This document shows, piece after piece, positions 9,813 to 18,686 of a DNA stretch of 64,000 nt. The position numbers were made by a program, and so were the translations under genes. Origin of the DNA: Verrucomicrobiia bacterium (GTDB lineage Bacteria > Verrucomicrobiota > Verrucomicrobiia > Limisphaerales > UBA11358); contig JARLJW010000084.1 of assembly GCA_031290985.1 (NCBI GenBank), positions 1 to 64,000 on the forward strand, in the 5' to 3' direction. Under the pieces are notes generated by a model. The model did no database searches. It was given only the letters and a program-made list of their open reading frames with translations, and was not told the DNA's origin. Each line of letters begins with the position of its first letter. Within the stretch, counting starts at the first letter, position 1.

Positions 9813-10784
9813 TCAGTATCCCCGCCTAATCCGCTCCAAAACCTCCTCCATCGGCTCCGCCCCCAACTCCACCCACTCACAATTCCCATGCCTTCGGAAC
9901 CACGTGAGCTGTCGCTTGGCAAACTGCCGCGTGCGGATCTTCACCAACTCCACCGTCTCCGCCAGCGTGGTCCCGCTCAGCGGGGGTTCCCCGCGCAGAT
10001 GCTCCACCACCTGCCGGTACCCGATGGCCTGCATCGCAAATTTATTTTCCGTCAGGCCGTGTTTTAACAACTCCCGCGTCTCTTCCACCAGACCCCGCGC
10101 AAACATCTCCTCCACGCGCGCATTGATGCGCCGGTGCATCTCCTCCGCCGGCCGCGTGAAACAATAGAATGCCGGGGCTGGAACTTGGACGGCGGCGGAT
10201 GTTTTCCACTCCGCCCGTTGCGCCGAAAACTTTTTCCCCGTCAACCGGATCACCTCCACCGCGCGGATGACCCGCCGCGGATTTTCCTTGTGAATCTTCT
10301 CGTAACATTCCGGGTCGCGCTCGCGTAGTTCACGCAGCAGTTCCGCGAACGGCAGCGCCGCCAGTTCCGCCCGCAATCTCTCATCCGCCGGCGGCGCTTC
10401 ACCCAAACCGCTGAGGAACCCCTTGAAGTAAAGCCCCGTGCCGCCGCAAAAAATCGGCGTGTGCCCGCGCGCGACGATCTCTGCCACCGCCGCCTGCGCC
10501 CGCTGCACGAATTGCGCCGCGTCAAACGCCTCGCCCAGATCGCAGATGTCCAGCAGATGATGCCGCACCCGTGCGCGTTCCGCCGCCGTGGGTTTCGCCG
10601 TGCCGATGTCCAGCCCGCGATACACCTGCATCGAGTCCACCGAGATGATTTCGCCGCCGATCCGCTCCGCCAACGCCAGCGCAATCGCCGATTTCCCCAC
10701 CGCCGTCGGACCCGCAATGAATATGGGGCGAGGATGGAGGATGGAGGATGGAGGATGGGACTCGTTGTTTTTTTCCATCATCAA
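9813..10784 (-). CDS. miaA: tRNA dimethylallyltransferase
   Basis: The 323-residue enzyme transfers a dimethylallyl group to adenosine 37 of tRNAs that read codons starting with U. The P-loop GPTAVGKS comes early, followed by ISVDSMQVYRGLDIGTAKP, the characteristic D-S-x-Q-x-Y motif. RHHLLD, FCGGTGLY and the C-terminal RQFAKRQLTWFRR block are also present, all typical. The first 18 residues (about 10-18 read PPSSILHPR) come from a ggatgga heptamer repeat and have no counterpart in the family; a start further in is possible but no good Met exists before the P-loop. Its start codon lies 11 bases after the lgt stop, so the two form an operon. Confidence 0.93.
   Translation of the reverse strand: MMMEKNNESHPPSSILHPRPIFIAGPTAVGKSAIALALAERIGGEIISVDSMQVYRGLDIGTAKPTAAERARVRHHLLDICDLGEAFDAAQFVQRAQAAVAEIVARGHTPIFCGGTGLYFKGFLSGLGEAPPADERLRAELAALPFAELLRELRERDPECYEKIHKENPRRVIRAVEVIRLTGKKFSAQRAEWKTSAAVQVPAPAFYCFTRPAEEMHRRINARVEEMFARGLVEETRELLKHGLTENKFAMQAIGYRQVVEHLRGEPPLSGTTLAETVELVKIRTRQFAKRQLTWFRRHGNCEWVELGAEPMEEVLERIRRGY
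10732..10758. repeat. Heptamer tandem repeat in the 5' end of miaA
   Basis: Three units of ggatgga and a partial fourth, lying over codons about 10-18 of miaA. This is the third 7-base tandem repeat of the window and the second within a coding region. Confidence 0.7.
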
Positions 10785-10795
10785 TCCTCAATCTG

Positions 10796-11572
10796 CTATC
10801 CGCGTTTCAACCCGGCGCGCCGCGCGAGCACCACATACAACCCCAGCCCCACGGCAAACATCGGGATGCTCAACAACTGCGCCGAGGTGATGCCATCATG
10901 AATGTGGTCCGCCGGATAATCCCCGCGAAAAGACTCCGCGATGGACCGGAAGATCGCATAGACCATCAGGTAGATCGCAAAAATCTGCCCGTCAAATTTT
11001 CGCCGGTGCCGGAACAGCCACGCCAGCCCCAGGTACAAAATCAGGTTCAGCAGCGCATCATAGATTTCCGTCGGATGCACCGCCGCACCGCCGGTTTCAT
11101 GGTCGGCGGGGAAATGGATCGCCCACGGCACGCTGCAGGCGTACCCGTAGCAGCAGCCGTTCAACAGGCAGCCGATCCGCCCGAACACGCTGCCCAGCGC
11201 GATGCTCGGCGCGAGGATGTCCGCAATCTTCCAGACCGGCGCCTTTTTCCACGCCAGATAGGCCAGGCCCGCGAGGCTTGAGCCGATCAGCCCGCCGTAA
11301 TAGACCAGCCCGCCGTGTTGCACCATGAAGATTTCCGAGAGCGGCTGGCCGGCAAACTGCGTTTTCCAATAGGTCGTCACATACACCACCCGCGCGCCGA
11401 CGATCCCGCCAACCATCAACCACAGCGTCACATCGGCGATGATGTCCGCATGGACGTTCACCAGCCGGGCGCGGCGCGTGGCCGTGACCAGGCCGGCCAA
11501 AAACGCCAGCGCCATCATCACCCCATAGGAGTGGACGGGATACGAACCGAGATTGAACGCAATCGGATGCAC
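10796..11572 (-). CDS. lgt: Prolipoprotein diacylglyceryl transferase
   Basis: A 258-residue inner-membrane enzyme that transfers diacylglycerol to the lipobox cysteine of prolipoproteins. It begins MHPIAFNLGSYPVHSYG, a usual Lgt start, has about seven hydrophobic segments, and carries HGGLVYYGGLIG and the signature region GRIGCLLNGCCYG. In the signature, the family's 'GNFxNGE' is replaced by 'GCLLNGCC', as in several non-proteobacterial Lgt proteins. HPTEIYD follows. Several lipoproteins in this window (392-1663 and 8695-9573) would be its clients. It is cotranscribed with miaA. Confidence 0.92.
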   Translation of the reverse strand: MHPIAFNLGSYPVHSYGVMMALAFLAGLVTATRRARLVNVHADIIADVTLWLMVGGIVGARVVYVTTYWKTQFAGQPLSEIFMVQHGGLVYYGGLIGSSLAGLAYLAWKKAPVWKIADILAPSIALGSVFGRIGCLLNGCCYGYACSVPWAIHFPADHETGGAAVHPTEIYDALLNLILYLGLAWLFRHRRKFDGQIFAIYLMVYAIFRSIAESFRGDYPADHIHDGITSAQLLSIPMFAVGLGLYVVLARRAGLKRG

Positions 11573-11625
11573 GCGGAGAAGTTAGCCGGAAGCCGGACAA
11601 ATACAAATTTGAAACTGCGCCGTAG

Positions 11626-11782
11626 CGTCAGGCCTCCCGGCCTGACGTAGAGGGCGGCATCCCTGCCGCCCGGAAAGAACCGTGACACCCCAACGATCCG
11701 CGAACATTTCGGCGCACTGGATTTCAGAGAGGTTTTATCCGCGGGCTGCAAGCCCGGCTCTACGGCAGGCAGGATGCCTGCC
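11626..11782. repeat. Cluster of four short palindromes
   Basis: Hairpins follow one another: 11626-11647 (9-bp arms cgtcaggcc), 11652-11671 (8-bp arms gggcggca), 11743-11755 (gggct and agccc) and 11764-11782 (8-bp arms ggcaggca). They lie between the end of the DUF3106 gene and lgt, both on the minus strand, and are probably REP-like; one may end the upstream transcript. Confidence 0.65.
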
Positions 11783-11795
11783 GCCACAACTCCAA

Positions 11796-12683
11796 TTAAT
11801 TCGTCGCCACGCTGGGGTGGATGGCATTGAGCGGGATGTGCGGCGGCAGCGGCGGCCCGGCGTGCCCGGGCAGCGGCGGCCATTGTGGGACATGCGCCAC
11901 GAGATCGCGCCAGGACTGCCGTTCCTTCGGCGACATCTGCGACCAATGCTCCGCGTTTTTCAGGAACTCCGCGCGTTCCGGCCCGCTCATCCCCGCGAAC
12001 TTCGCGTAATTGCGCACGCACAGGAGGCGTTGCTGGGGCGGAAGTTTTCCAAACGATTGCAGCGTCTTTTCCATCGCCGCGCGCTCACTTTCCGAGAGCG
12101 TGCCCAGCGCCTGCTGCTTTTCCGCATCCGTCAGTTCAAAGAACTGGTTGAACTGCTCGGAGATCTTTTGCGCCTCCGGGCTGGCGGCCGCGCCATTGGT
12201 CGCCTCCACGTGCGCGAAGTAATGCAGCGCGCGGTCGTTGTCCAAAAACTCCTGCTGCAACGCCGGCGGCAGCAGGTCCCACTGCGCCAGCCGTGATTCC
12301 GCCAGTCCGCGCACTTCCTCCGGCATCTGCGCCAGGCGGCCGGCGCGGTCCGCCGGCGCGGTGCGGAACAGCGGCGTGAGATACCAGCGCAGCTCGGTGG
12401 CGCGCAGCCGCAATTCCCGCTCGTTCGGATCCAGCTTCAGATATTCCTGCACTTTGGCCATGATCCGGGCGCGCGCCTCGGGCGTGCGGTTGGTCAGGGC
12501 GTTGTAGCGTTCCATGGGCGACAACATGAGCAGTTCGCGGAAAAGCACTACTGGCGGTTGCGGCACCGGTGGCATCAGCAACACGGAGGGAGGCATCGGC
12601 AACGCGGGGCGAGTTTGGGCGGACGCGGTAAAAACCGCCATCCCGGCGGCCAGGCAGAAGATCACTGTGCGCAGCCAGCTCAT
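11796..12683 (-). CDS. DUF3106 domain secreted protein
   Basis: A 295-residue exported protein: signal peptide (cut near TASA-QT, about residue 22), a proline-rich segment, then repeated helical units. These include LSPMERYNAL, LPPALQQEFL, LPPQQRLLCV, MSGPERAEFL and MSPKERQSWR. That L-S/P-P-x-x-R pattern defines DUF3106, of unknown function and often coded next to RNA polymerase sigma factor and anti-sigma genes. It ends in a Pro-rich tail. Its ATG overlaps the stop of the upstream anti-sigma-like gene (ATGA), so the two are translationally coupled and probably act together at the envelope. Confidence 0.7.
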   Translation of the reverse strand: MSWLRTVIFCLAAGMAVFTASAQTRPALPMPPSVLLMPPVPQPPVVLFRELLMLSPMERYNALTNRTPEARARIMAKVQEYLKLDPNERELRLRATELRWYLTPLFRTAPADRAGRLAQMPEEVRGLAESRLAQWDLLPPALQQEFLDNDRALHYFAHVEATNGAAASPEAQKISEQFNQFFELTDAEKQQALGTLSESERAAMEKTLQSFGKLPPQQRLLCVRNYAKFAGMSGPERAEFLKNAEHWSQMSPKERQSWRDLVAHVPQWPPLPGHAGPPLPPHIPLNAIHPSVATN

Positions 12684-13147
12684 TGTTGCATGGCCGCCAG
12701 CAGATCGCCATCCGCATGGGCCGACTGGCTCATGCGCTGGATGGCCTCCCAGTCTTTCAATGCCTCCACGCTCGGCGCGGACTTGTCCGTGGTCACCATC
12801 ACCACGGTCCGGACCATTTCATGCCGGTACGAACTCGCCTCATAACGCTGGATGCTCACCCCGGTGAAAACCAGCACCGCCGCCGCCACCGCCACGCGCG
12901 GAAACAAAAAACGCCAGCTCCAGCGCCAGCCATGCGCTCGCGCCGCCTGTTGTTCCTCCCGCTCAATCGCGTCCATCACGCGCGTGGTAAAATTGGATGC
13001 CACGGGCACATTGGGAGACCGGGCCAGCGCCGCCGTCAGCCGGGCTTCCGCCGCGAGTTCCGGCCGGTCGCGCAGCGCCGCACGTTCGGCGTCGGTCAGT
13101 TTCCGCCGCCACAGCGATTCGCGCGAGTTTGCAGGTTCATTTTCCAT
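12680..13147 (-). CDS. Anti-sigma-like single-pass membrane protein
   Basis: A 155-residue protein. The first 75 residues are soluble and charged (LTDAERAALRDRPELAAEARL), followed by one membrane helix (about 82-98, FLFPRVAVAAAVLVFTGV) and a periplasmic part. Position and form match the membrane anti-sigma factors that precede DUF3106 genes, but the zinc-binding His-x3-Cys-x2-Cys motif is absent. No sigma factor gene lies next to it here, which is unusual. I chose the ATG at 13147 (MENEPANSRES); an upstream extension would run over the region of the divergent cyclase gene's promoter. Confidence 0.5.
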   Translation of the reverse strand: MENEPANSRESLWRRKLTDAERAALRDRPELAAEARLTAALARSPNVPVASNFTTRVMDAIEREEQQAARAHGWRWSWRFLFPRVAVAAAVLVFTGVSIQRYEASSYRHEMVRTVVMVTTDKSAPSVEALKDWEAIQRMSQSAHADGDLLAAMQQ

Positions 13148-13246
13148 CGCTTTAGGTTGAAAACCGCCGGTCGCGCAAAGTTGCAAAAAAAAAATTTCCG
13201 GCCCCGGCCTGTTCAAATCCCCCCATATCGGCTAGGGTTTGCCCCC

Positions 13247-15058
13247 ATGCCGGCCCTGGTCAAAATCGAGGAAACAGTTGAACTGTCGCAACCGCGCGCC
13301 CTCGTCTGGCCGGTGCTGGCCAAGACCGACTGGATCAACCGCGCCGTCAAGCTCCCCGCCGTCCAATACGAGGTCAAACCCCTTCCCGAAGGCGGCAGCC
13401 AGATCAACGCCCGCGCCCGGATGCTCGGTATTCCGCTGGCCTGGCGCGAATTCCCCTTCGAATGGACCGAACCGGAATTCTACCAGGTGCGCCGAATCTT
13501 CCACGGCGGCCCCTTCGCCGAGGGCGTCATGGGCCTGCGCCTGCGCGAAACCGGCCCGGGCTGCGCCATCGACATCTTTGCCCACTTCCTGCCCCGCAAT
13601 GCCTTTGGCGCCTTCCTCGCCCGTAATATTATCGGCCCCAAAACCATGCGCGACATGCGCAAACTCGTCCGCCACGTCGGCGAACACCTCACCGGCCGGG
13701 AACCCGCCGTCATGCCCCAGCTCCCGCGCCAAGCGGCCAGCCTCGCCGCACTCGACCGTGGCCTGGAAACATTGCGGACTGAAAAGCTGCCGGCCACGCT
13801 GCTCGACCAACTCCGCGCCTTCCTCATCGAAGCCCCGGACGTCGAGCTCTCCCATATCCGCCCCTTCACCATCGCCAAACGCTGGCACGCCACCCGTTGG
13901 GAGGTCCTGCGGCTCTTCTTGCAGGCCACCCGCGCGGGCGTTTTGAACCTCCGCTGGGAAGTGCTCTGCCCCAACTGCCGTTCCACGCGCCTCCCGCGCA
14001 CCTCGTCCCTGGCCGATCTCGCCAGCACCGCCCATTGCGACGTTTGCAACATCCGCTTCGATGCTGAATTCGACCGCTCCGTCGAATTGAAATTTTCCGT
14101 CCACCCGTCCATCCGCCCGTGCGATGAACAGACCTTCTGCCTCGTCGGCCCCGGCGCGCGCCCGCACATCGCCGCCCAGATCCATCTCGAACCCTCCGAA
14201 CGCCGCGCTTGGCGCCTGCCGACGGTGCCGCAGGAACTCCGCGTCCGCTCCGTGCAAGTCAAGGACATCACCCCGCTGCCCCGCCACAGCGTCGAAGTCG
14301 TCTGCCACCCGCAAAAATTTGAACTGCACGCTTCGGACACCACCGTGTTTGTCCGCAACCCCAACCCGTTCCCGGTGCAGGTCGCGCTCGAATCCGGCGC
14401 GGGCGATGACGAAATCCTCACCGCCGCGCGCGTCACCAACTGGCAGGAGTTCCGCGACCTCTTCGCCACCGAAGTCATTTCGCCGACCGAACGCGTCCTG
14501 ATCGGCTCGCAGATCATCCTGTTCACCGATTTGCGCGGCTCCACGGCCTTGTACACCCGGATCGGGGATGCCCCGGCCTATGCCCTGGTGCGCGACCATT
14601 TCAAAATTCTGCACGATGTCATCTCCGCGCACCACGGCGGCGTGGTCAAGACCATCGGCGATTCCGTGATGGCCACCTTCAGCGACCTCACCGAAGCCCT
14701 CCAGGCCGCGCACGCCATGCAGACGCAGCTCGCCGGCCTCGCCGCCAAGCCCGGCGTCCGGTTGCGGCTCAAGTGCGCCCTCCACGCCGGCCCCTGCCTC
14801 GCCGTCAACGCCAACGACAAGCTCGATTACTTCGGCTCCGTCGTGAACCTCGCCGCGCGCCTCCTCGAAAAATGCGAAGGCGACGACCTCGTCCTCGCCG
14901 ATGAAATCTTCCACCGGCCCGAGACCCAGGATTTTCTCCGCGCCATCAAACAAAACGCCATCGCCGACAAAGAGCAATTCACCGGCTTCCACGAACCCAT
15001 CCGCGTCTGGCGCATCCCCCTGCTCGCTCCCCGCGCCGACCAGTCTCCTGAGTCATAA
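13247..15058 (+). CDS. Class III adenylate/guanylate cyclase with SRPBCC and DUF5939-like domains
   Basis: A 603-residue soluble protein. Residues 1-140 look like an SRPBCC lipid-binding fold (KIEETVELSQPRALVWPVL...). Residues 150-400 resemble DUF5939, with a zinc ribbon of Cys241/Cys244 and Cys264/Cys267. Residues 420-600 are a class III cyclase. Asp428 in FTDLRGST and Asp472 in GDSVMATF are the two metal ligands, and VNLAARLLEK is the typical late block. It would make cAMP or cGMP from ATP or GTP. The start at 13247 lies before the first domain; longer readings run into the divergent gene. The combination suggests that a hydrophobic ligand or metal state controls the output. Confidence 0.85.
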   Translation: MPALVKIEETVELSQPRALVWPVLAKTDWINRAVKLPAVQYEVKPLPEGGSQINARARMLGIPLAWREFPFEWTEPEFYQVRRIFHGGPFAEGVMGLRLRETGPGCAIDIFAHFLPRNAFGAFLARNIIGPKTMRDMRKLVRHVGEHLTGREPAVMPQLPRQAASLAALDRGLETLRTEKLPATLLDQLRAFLIEAPDVELSHIRPFTIAKRWHATRWEVLRLFLQATRAGVLNLRWEVLCPNCRSTRLPRTSSLADLASTAHCDVCNIRFDAEFDRSVELKFSVHPSIRPCDEQTFCLVGPGARPHIAAQIHLEPSERRAWRLPTVPQELRVRSVQVKDITPLPRHSVEVVCHPQKFELHASDTTVFVRNPNPFPVQVALESGAGDDEILTAARVTNWQEFRDLFATEVISPTERVLIGSQIILFTDLRGSTALYTRIGDAPAYALVRDHFKILHDVISAHHGGVVKTIGDSVMATFSDLTEALQAAHAMQTQLAGLAAKPGVRLRLKCALHAGPCLAVNANDKLDYFGSVVNLAARLLEKCEGDDLVLADEIFHRPETQDFLRAIKQNAIADKEQFTGFHEPIRVWRIPLLAPRADQSPES

Positions 15059-15623
15059 ATAACTTGTTTAATGTCTCGCTTGGAACTAACGCGGGTAGGG
15101 CGCGTCACTCCGTGCGCGCCGCGCCTGAAACCGAAGCAATCTAAACAAGGCAGACGTTGATGGCATACCGCTTCCGCCCCTTCCACTCAGAACCCCAGAT
15201 TTCGGTTTTCTAAGACTTAACAAAGCTTTACGAGGCTTACCCTTCGTCCTGTCGCTTTGGCCTTTAGCCTTTAGACCTCAGCCTTTGGCCTTCTCCCGTT
15301 CCATCCTCCATCATCGTCTTTTCACCCTCGCCCCTCCGTTCCCTTCTGTAAAAAACTCCGCTTTTCCCATTTCGTGTTTTTGGTGTGTTTCGCGGTTAAA
15401 AACATTGCGCCTTGGTTGTTAATCTCTTCGTTCCCTTTGTTCCCTTCTGATAAAACCCCGCTTTTCCCACATCCGTGTTCATCCGTGTCCATTGTTGTCG
15501 ATCATCGACCCGTGGTTAGACATGGGCTTTGACCGGCCAAAAATTGCGCTGTCCTTGGCAAAAAATGAGAAGCTGCCATCCCCCGGGATTCGGTTATGCT
15601 GTGCCCTGTCAACAATTGATGAA
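15059..15623. other. 565-base intergenic region with repeat phrases
   Basis: No gene is visible. There is a GC-rich hairpin-like phrase at about 15090-15125, then low-complexity pyrimidine-rich text. Two related stretches, about 15330-15370 and 15427-15470, share 'ttcccttctg..aaaa..ccgcttttccca'. The phrase 'catccgtgttcatccgtgtcca' at about 15468-15490 recurs in weaker form before hemN and hemH. The hemE promoter must lie in the last part. Confidence 0.5.
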
Positions 15624-16703
15624 ATGAGTGCGACTGTCCAACATCCTGTAGCTGCTGTAGCGGCCCTGACCGTTCTCACCGCCCGCGAACGCTTTGTCCG
15701 CGCCGCCCATTGCCAGCCCGTGGACCGCGCCCCGATGTGGCTCATGCGCCAGGCCGGCCGCGCCCTGCCGGAATATCGCAAGCTCAAGGAAACCTACACC
15801 TTCGTCCAGCTCGTGCAGAACCCGGAACTCGCCGTCGAAGTCACCCTCCAGCCCGTGCGCCGGTTCGGTTTCGACGCCGCCATCCTGTTCAGCGACATCC
15901 TCGTGATTCCCGAGGCCCTCGGCCAAACCTATCACTTCAAGGAAACCGGCGGTGTCCAGATGGACTTCGCCGTGACCTCCAAGGCGGACATCGACAAGCT
16001 TTCCGTCGAACGCGTCGTCGAGCGCCTGAGCTACGTGGACAAGGCCCTGCGGATCCTGCGCCGGGAACTCGGCGACCAGACCGCGCTCATCGGCTTCACC
16101 GGTTCGCCCTGGACGCTCGCCACCTTCATGATGGAAGGCGCCAGCGTGCCGAAATACAGCCGCGCCCTGCAGCTCTTCCGCGAAGACCCCAAGACCTACC
16201 ACGCGCTGGCCGAGAAATTGACCGCCGCCGTCACCGCCTATCTTCAGATGCAGATCGCCACCGGCGTGGATGCCGTGCAAATCTTTGACAGCCATGGCGG
16301 CCACCTCTCGTCCTCGGAATTTCAGGAAGCCAGCGGCCACTGGATGAAAGAAATCATCGCCCAACTCGGCGGCAAGGTGCCCGTCATCCAATTCTCGCTC
16401 GGCACCCACGGCAACTGGCCCGAACTCATCGGCACCGGCGCGAACGTCCTCGGCATCGACTGGCAAACCTCGCTCGCGGAGGCGCGGAAGCTCGTCCCCG
16501 CGCACATCGGCTTGCAGGGCAATCTGTCCCCCGTGCTCATCGCCGAGGGGACACCGGCGGCGGTCGCGACGGAAACAAGAAATATCTTGGAGACCATGCG
16601 CGGCCGTCCGGGGCATATTTTTAATCTCGGCCACGGCTTGACCCCGGCGGCAAAACTGGAAAATATCGCCGCCTTGGCGGAGACTGTGAAAGGTTTCAAA
16701 TGA
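15624..16703 (+). CDS. hemE: Uroporphyrinogen decarboxylase
   Basis: The 359-residue enzyme removes four carboxyl groups from uroporphyrinogen III to give coproporphyrinogen III. It has the N-terminal signature PMWLMRQAGRALPEYR, FSDILVIPEALG with the catalytic Asp, GFTGSPWTLATFM, and the C-terminal FNLGHGLTP. The start at 15624 (MSATVQ) gives a family-like length; longer readings enter repeat DNA. It opens the heme cluster hemE-hemN-hemG-hemH. The next clear gene starts 283 bases downstream. Confidence 0.95.
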   Translation: MSATVQHPVAAVAALTVLTARERFVRAAHCQPVDRAPMWLMRQAGRALPEYRKLKETYTFVQLVQNPELAVEVTLQPVRRFGFDAAILFSDILVIPEALGQTYHFKETGGVQMDFAVTSKADIDKLSVERVVERLSYVDKALRILRRELGDQTALIGFTGSPWTLATFMMEGASVPKYSRALQLFREDPKTYHALAEKLTAAVTAYLQMQIATGVDAVQIFDSHGGHLSSSEFQEASGHWMKEIIAQLGGKVPVIQFSLGTHGNWPELIGTGANVLGIDWQTSLAEARKLVPAHIGLQGNLSPVLIAEGTPAAVATETRNILETMRGRPGHIFNLGHGLTPAAKLENIAALAETVKGFK

Positions 16704-16986
16704 AGACCAGCGTGAAAAAAAGAATTGAAGTCAAATACGTCGAGGTCTCTTTCGGCATCGCTTGCCGCCGGACCGACGGCGAATTCGAGCGGCGCGCTGC
16801 GCCCTCTCTCGCCTCGCCAAACGAATGCGCGGCCGGCGTTCAGCCGCGGGCCGGGGGGAGGAGCCGCAAAAGCCGTGCGAACTTCCTGCCAAACATTCCA
16901 GCTCCCGAAGCGGTGCAAACCATCTCCGTCCGTGTCCATCGGAGTCTGGTGCCGGTCACCGGCTCCGTGGTTGAAAACGAACTCGC
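16704..16986 (+). other. Spacer between hemE and hemN; doubtful 96-codon frame
   Basis: A frame of 96 codons runs from an ATG overlapping the hemE stop (16700) to a TGA overlapping the hemN ATG (16990), with ATGA overlaps at both ends. Its product is arginine- and serine-rich with no recognisable fold. The DNA contains phrases common in intergenic regions here (about 16915-16975, 'ccgtccgtgtccatcgg...ggttgaaa'). I regard it as repeat-filled spacer, not a gene. Confidence 0.4.
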
Positions 16987-18363
16987 ATGAAAACCTTAAA
17001 CGTCGATCTCGACCTGGTGAAGAAATACAACGTGGCCGGCCCGCGTTACACCAGCTATCCGCCCGCGACCAAGTTCACCGACGCCGTCACCCTGGACCAG
17101 CTCACGGAAAAGCTTGAGGCCAACAACCGCACCCCCCGCGACCTCTCCGTCTATTTCCACATCCCGTTCTGCGAAACCCTCTGCTGGTTCTGCGGCTGCA
17201 CCACGGTCATCACCCTCAACCATGAGCGGGGCATGGGCTACGTCGAGGCGCTCGGCCGCGAAGTCGCCAAGATGGCCCCGCGCCTCCACAAGGACCGCAA
17301 GGCCGTGCAGCTCCATTTCGGCGGCGGCTCGCCCACCTTCCTGCGCCCGGATGAAATCCGCCGGCTCGGCGAAATCATCCACAAACATTTCACGTTTGCG
17401 CCGGACATCGAGGCCAGCGTGGAAGTGGACCCGCGCCGTCTCACCCGCGACCACGTCGTGGCGCTGAAGGAGATCGGCTTCAACCGCGCCTCCATGGGCG
17501 TGCAGGATTTCGACCCCGTCGTGCAGCAGGCCATCCACCGCATCCAGCCGCGCGAGATGACCCAGCAGGCCATGGACTGGATGCGCGAACTCGGGTTCAA
17601 CTCCATCAACCTCGACCTCATCTACGGACTGCCCTTCCAGACGCCGGCGACGTTCAACCAGACGCTCGACACCATTCTGGAGATGAAGCCGGACCGCCTC
17701 GCCGTGTTCAGCTACGCGCACGTGCCGTGGATCAAGCCCGCCCAAAAGATCCTTGAGGAAAAAGTCCTCCCCACGCCGGAAAGCAAACTGGAAGTCCTCA
17801 AGCTCGTCATCGAACGGCTCACCGCGGATGACCAGTACGTCTACATCGGCATGGACCATTTTGCCAAGCCCAACGACGAGCTGACCATCGCCCAGCGGAA
17901 CAAGCATCTGCAGCGGAATTTCCAGGGCTACAGCACCCGTGCCGGCTCGGACATCTACGCCTTCGGCATGAGCGGCGTTTCGCAGATTCCCGAAGCCTAC
18001 TGGCAGAACGAAAAGGAACTGCCCAAGTGGCAGGCCGCCGTGGACGCCGGCAACGTGCCGCTGCACAAAGCCTATTTCGTCACCGAAGAGGACAAGATCC
18101 GCCGCGAAACCATCATGCGCACCATGTGCGACCTCTCGCTCGACTTCGCCGCCATGTCGCAAAAGCTCGGCATCAACTTCGAGCAGCATTTCGCAAAGGA
18201 ACTCGCCGCGCTCGCGCCCTTCGCCGCCGACGGCCTGATCAAGCGCACCGCCACCGGCCTCGACGTGACCGATGCCGGCCGCCTGTTCATCCGCAACATC
18301 GCCATGTGCTTTGACAACACCCTCGGCGCGGCCAATGAGCGCCGGCATTCCAAGACGATTTGA
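16987..18363 (+). CDS. hemN: Oxygen-independent coproporphyrinogen III oxidase
   Basis: A 458-residue radical SAM enzyme that converts coproporphyrinogen III to protoporphyrinogen IX without oxygen. The cluster motif is CETLCWFCGC (Cys62, Cys66, Cys69, with Cys71 next), followed by GGGSPTFL, EVDPRR, GVQDFDPVVQQAIHR and the DLIYGLPFQTP block. The YTSYPPATKF start and 458 residues match true HemN, not the shorter HemW. Its stop codon overlaps an ancestral TTG start for add (18360). The intact add gene is now displaced downstream by an insertion. Confidence 0.95.
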   Translation: MKTLNVDLDLVKKYNVAGPRYTSYPPATKFTDAVTLDQLTEKLEANNRTPRDLSVYFHIPFCETLCWFCGCTTVITLNHERGMGYVEALGREVAKMAPRLHKDRKAVQLHFGGGSPTFLRPDEIRRLGEIIHKHFTFAPDIEASVEVDPRRLTRDHVVALKEIGFNRASMGVQDFDPVVQQAIHRIQPREMTQQAMDWMRELGFNSINLDLIYGLPFQTPATFNQTLDTILEMKPDRLAVFSYAHVPWIKPAQKILEEKVLPTPESKLEVLKLVIERLTADDQYVYIGMDHFAKPNDELTIAQRNKHLQRNFQGYSTRAGSDIYAFGMSGVSQIPEAYWQNEKELPKWQAAVDAGNVPLHKAYFVTEEDKIRRETIMRTMCDLSLDFAAMSQKLGINFEQHFAKELAALAPFAADGLIKRTATGLDVTDAGRLFIRNIAMCFDNTLGAANERRHSKTI

Positions 18364-18434
18364 ATTTTAAAACCCTCCCCAAAATCGACCTGCACCTGCA
18401 CCTCGACGGCGCGATCCGCGTCGCGACGATTTGA
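18360..18434 (+). pseudogene. Truncated 5' end of add left by an insertion
   Basis: From a TTG that overlaps the hemN stop codon, 24 codons encode the start of the adenosine deaminase (MNFKTLPKIDLHLHLDG...) and then hit TGA. The first 67 bp after the first base (18361-18427) are identical to the start of the intact add gene at 19218-19284. It marks the original hemN-add junction. Confidence 0.85.
18361..18427. repeat. Perfect 67-bp direct repeat, left copy
   Basis: Identical to 19218-19284. Together they flank 790 bp carrying two coupled genes. The 10-mer gacgatttga occurs at both ends of this copy (18354-18363 and 18425-18434). Confidence 0.95.
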
Positions 18435-18467
18435 CGGCGGCAGTGAATCGGATAAGCTTTGGCAGAC

Positions 18468-18686
18468 ATGAAACAAACCGACCAGCAGGCGGACGAAGCT
18501 TTCCGCGAGCAATGCCGCCGGCAGTTGGCGCGTCCGCTCGCGTTGCGCATCAAATACGGCTTCAACCGTGTTCACAAGCCGGTGCTGGACGACGCGCCGT
18601 GGCGGTCGTTTGATTCGTTGGCCGCATATCGCAAGTGGTGCGAAGAGAATCTTCCCGAATACCTTGGATTTCGGCGCGCCGCATGA
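18468..18686 (+). CDS. Small partner protein of a nucleotidyltransferase, function unknown
   Basis: A 72-residue, soluble, strongly charged protein (MKQTDQQADEAFREQCRR...), rich in Arg, Gln and aromatic residues near the C-terminus (SFDSLAAYRKWCEENLPEYLGF). I recognise no family. Its stop overlaps the ATG of the nucleotidyltransferase gene (ATGA), so the two are translated as a pair. Both lie in a 790-bp block inserted between hemN and add. Pairs of a small protein and a nucleotidyltransferase are often toxin-antitoxin modules; that role is an inference. Confidence 0.6.
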   Translation: MKQTDQQADEAFREQCRRQLARPLALRIKYGFNRVHKPVLDDAPWRSFDSLAAYRKWCEENLPEYLGFRRAA

